This document shows, piece by piece, positions 62,277 through 64,000 of a stretch of DNA of 64,000 nucleotides. Each line of letters begins with the position of its first letter. Position 1 is the first letter of the stretch. The stretch covers positions 9,359,943 through 9,423,942 of the forward strand of contig OX387603.1 of the NCBI GenBank assembly GCA_947568835.1, read 5' to 3'. This DNA comes from Protonemura montana. Taxonomy: Eukaryota; Arthropoda; Insecta; Plecoptera; Nemouridae. Below the pieces are notes generated by a model. The model was not told the origin of the DNA, searched no databases, and worked only from the letters and a program-made list of their open reading frames with translations. The translations under genes and the position numbers were made by a program.

Positions 62277-62679
62277 ACAAGTGAAAGTTTATACTAAAGC
62301 AAAGTGGGAAAAAGAAATGCCAATTGAGATATAACAAAAAAAAACTCGCACACACACCCAGGCTTCAAAATACCCTACTCATGCACAACAGTAAGCACGA
62401 TTATCTTGAATTGGCCAGTGTGCTCGGCGACAAAAACCTAAAGACGACAGAGCGGCCAGACCGAAAACCCACGGTGCACCTAAAAGCAATCGTGTTTAAA
62501 AACACCAAAATGCAACCTTTAGTGCAGGTAAATAGGATGAACGCCAATAACGATGATGCCTTGATTTAAGTAAAGACAATTCCACAAGGTTCATATCAAC
62601 TATTTGCGCTAACTGCCCATGACAACACAACGCATAGAAGTTACAATGGAAAAAAAATTGAGTCGGAATAATTAAGGGT

Positions 62680-62699
62680 GGGGGGGGGGGGGGGGGGGG
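62680..62699. repeat. G20 homopolymer
   Basis: A run of 20 G follows GGGT just beyond the 3' end of the minus-strand repeat ORF, within its presumed 3' untranslated region (C20 in that RNA). Confidence 0.98.
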
Positions 62700-62722
62700 A
62701 ATTGTGATTGAGGGGGTGAAAA

Positions 62723-64000
62723 CTACTTTTTGCACATGCGCGATTCTTCAAAAAGCTTGTGGTGCGATATTTCAGTGACACCTCGCACGCGAGGGAGATC
62801 TTCAGCCAATACTGGACGACGGTGTGGGATGTCAGTGTAGCCTTGGTCACGAGGGAGATCTTCAGCCAATACTGGACGACGGTGTGGGATGTCAGTGTAG
62901 CCTTGGTCACGAGGGAGATCTTCAGCCAACACTGGACGACGGTGTGGGATGTCAGTGTAGCCTTGGTCACGTGAGATATCTTCAGCCAACACTGGACGAC
63001 GGTGTGGGATGTCAGTGTAGCCTTGGTCACGTGGCAGATCTTCAGCCAACACTGGACGACGGTGTGGGATATCAGTGTAGCCTTGGTCACGTGGTAGATC
63101 TTCAGCCAATACTGGACGACGGTGTGGGATGTCAGTGTAGCCTTGGTCACGTGAGAGATCTTCAGCCAACACTGGACGACGGTGTGGGATGTCAGTGAAG
63201 CCTTGGTCACGTGGCAGATCTTCAGCCAACACTGGACGACGGTGTGGGATATCAGTGTAGCCTTGGTCACGTGGCAGATCTTCAGCCAACACTGGACGAC
63301 GGTGTGGGATATCAGTGTAGCCTTGGTCACGTGGTAGATCTTCAGCCAATACTGGACGACGGTGTGGGATGTCAGTGTAGCCTTGGTCACGAGGGAGATC
63401 TTCAGCCAATACTGGACGACGGTGTGGGATGTCAGTGAAGCCTTGGTCACGAGGTAGATCTTCAGCCAACACTGGACGACGGTGTGGGATGCCAGTGTAG
63501 CCTTGGTCACGTGGTAGATCTTCAGCTAATACTGGACGACGGTGTGGGATGTCAGTGAAGCCTTGGTCACGAGGGAGATCTTCAGCCAATACTGGACGAC
63601 GGTGTGGGATGTCAGTGTAGCCTTGGTCACGTGGTAGATCTTCAGCTAATACTGGACGACGGTGTGGGATGTCAGTGTAGCCTTGGTCACGAGGGAGATC
63701 TTCAGCTAACACTGGACGACGGTGTGGGATGTCAGTGCAGCCTTGGTCACGTGGTAGATCTTCAGCCAATACTGGACGACAGTGTGGGATGTCAGTGTAG
63801 CCTTGGTCACGAGGGAGATCTTCAGCCAATACTGGACGACGGTGTGGGATGTCAGTGTAGCCTTGGTCACGAGGGACGTCTTCAGCTAACACTGGACGAC
63901 GGTGTGGGATGTCAGTGTAGCCTTGGTCACGAGGGAGGTCTTCAGCCAATACTGGACGACGGTGTGGGATGTCAGTGTAGCCTTGGTCACGAGGGAGATC
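62723..64000 (-). CDS. tandem-repeat protein, C-terminal part (5' end outside window)
   Basis: On the minus strand the 60-bp repeats read as about twenty copies of PRDQGYTDIPHRRPVLAEDL. The last unit is diverged and the protein ends FEESRMCKK and TAG. The frame stays open to the window edge with no ATG start seen. Recurrent differences between units fall at third positions in this frame: GTA/GTG Val, GAC/GAT Asp, TTG/TTA Leu, CTC/CTG/CTA Leu and CCT/CCA Pro. Replacements are few (Tyr to Phe or Cys, Pro to Ser, Leu to Ile or Val, one Asp to Gly, one Arg to Cys). The repeat is hydrophilic with no recognised domain. Because 60 is a multiple of three, openness alone proves nothing; the variants are the evidence. 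A minus-strand AATAAA lies at 62271-62276. It may instead be a noncoding minisatellite. Confidence 0.4.
   Translation of the reverse strand, partial: DLPRDQGYTDIPHRRPVLAEDLPRDQGYTDIPHRRPVLAEDVPRDQGYTDIPHRRPVLAEDLPRDQGYTDIPHCRPVLAEDLPRDQGCTDIPHRRPVLAEDLPRDQGYTDIPHRRPVLAEDLPRDQGYTDIPHRRPVLAEDLPRDQGFTDIPHRRPVLAEDLPRDQGYTGIPHRRPVLAEDLPRDQGFTDIPHRRPVLAEDLPRDQGYTDIPHRRPVLAEDLPRDQGYTDIPHRRPVLAEDLPRDQGYTDIPHRRPVLAEDLPRDQGFTDIPHRRPVLAEDLSRDQGYTDIPHRRPVLAEDLPRDQGYTDIPHRRPVLAEDLPRDQGYTDIPHRRPVLAEDISRDQGYTDIPHRRPVLAEDLPRDQGYTDIPHRRPVLAEDLPRDQGYTDIPHRRPVLAEDLPRVRGVTEISHHKLFEESRMCKK
62783..64000. repeat. 60-bp tandem repeat array, about 20 units, running off the window
   Basis: A strict 60-bp period is seen, for example GGTGTGGGATGTCAGTGTAG at the start of each unit from 62821 onward. 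Units differ at about ten positions and I saw no indels. Variants are mixed along the array rather than ordered, as expected from unequal exchange or conversion. Many units contain CACGTG, others CACGAG. Confidence 0.97.

Larger units (their letters stand above)
61027..62679. other. intergenic stretch between convergent transcription units
   Basis: AT-rich with A and T runs. Holds the two facing AATAAA signals. No gene recognised; the small + strand open frames have no domain I know. Confidence 0.5.

Noticed and set aside
62641-63510. Second minus-strand frame (VVQYWLKI repeats) and the + strand repeat frames
   Set aside because: They are open only because the 60-bp period is divisible by three. 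Unit variants change residues in these frames.
62783-64000. CRISPR-like array
   Set aside because: Units are contiguous 60-mers without unique spacers, and the window is animal DNA.
1-64000. LTR retroelements, endogenous viruses or Polinton-like elements
   Set aside because: No long terminal repeats, capsid, integrase or envelope-like sequence was recognised anywhere in the window.

Overview
The window is arthropod nuclear DNA, most likely from an insect with a large, AT-rich, repeat-laden genome. The main evidence is a spliced gene on the + strand for a pigment-dispersing-factor receptor (PDF receptor, a class B/secretin-family GPCR). Its exons are GC-rich islands separated by introns of 1 to 10 kb. 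I recovered ten consecutive coding exons between 19554 and 58792, all with AG/GT borders and matching phases. They give about 442 residues: five of the six cysteines of the hormone-binding domain, all seven membrane segments and a cytoplasmic tail. The signal peptide and first cysteine must lie upstream, and I could not identify that exon.

The 3' end of the receptor gene is unusual. The TAA that ends exon 10 overlaps a near-consensus splice donor. Splicing from it to 60831 would replace the ending with a short one that closes in ETLV, a class I PDZ-ligand pattern. Beyond that TGA the same frame stays open for 60 Ser/Thr/Pro-rich codons in a GC-rich block. A 57-nt, phase-neutral candidate cassette exon (44454-44510) in intron 4 would enlarge the first extracellular loop. 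The tail also has a cluster of five cysteines.

Layout: 1-19553 has no gene I can recognise and holds dispersed repeats, one LINE tail and some CpG-rich blocks. 19554-60843 (possibly to 61026) is the PDF-receptor gene, with its introns full of repeats. 61027-62722 looks like a convergent intergenic stretch, with a possible polyadenylation signal for each strand only about 30 bp apart. 62723-64000 is an array of 60-bp tandem repeats. Read on the minus strand it encodes a 20-residue repeat whose recurrent differences between units are mainly synonymous, so it may be the 3' end of a repeat-protein gene that starts outside the window.

The commonest repeat is a SINE of about 430 bp whose head resembles 5S ribosomal RNA (SINE3 type). 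There are eight copies plus scraps, including one SINE nested in another with a 13-bp target-site duplication. Other families are a fold-back element with a tRNA-like core (five copies and a fragment), an unclassified three-copy repeat, two two-copy repeats, three truncated LINE fragments and a tRNA-Trp-like pseudogene. I recognised no LTR retroelement, virus-like element, CRISPR array or rRNA gene.
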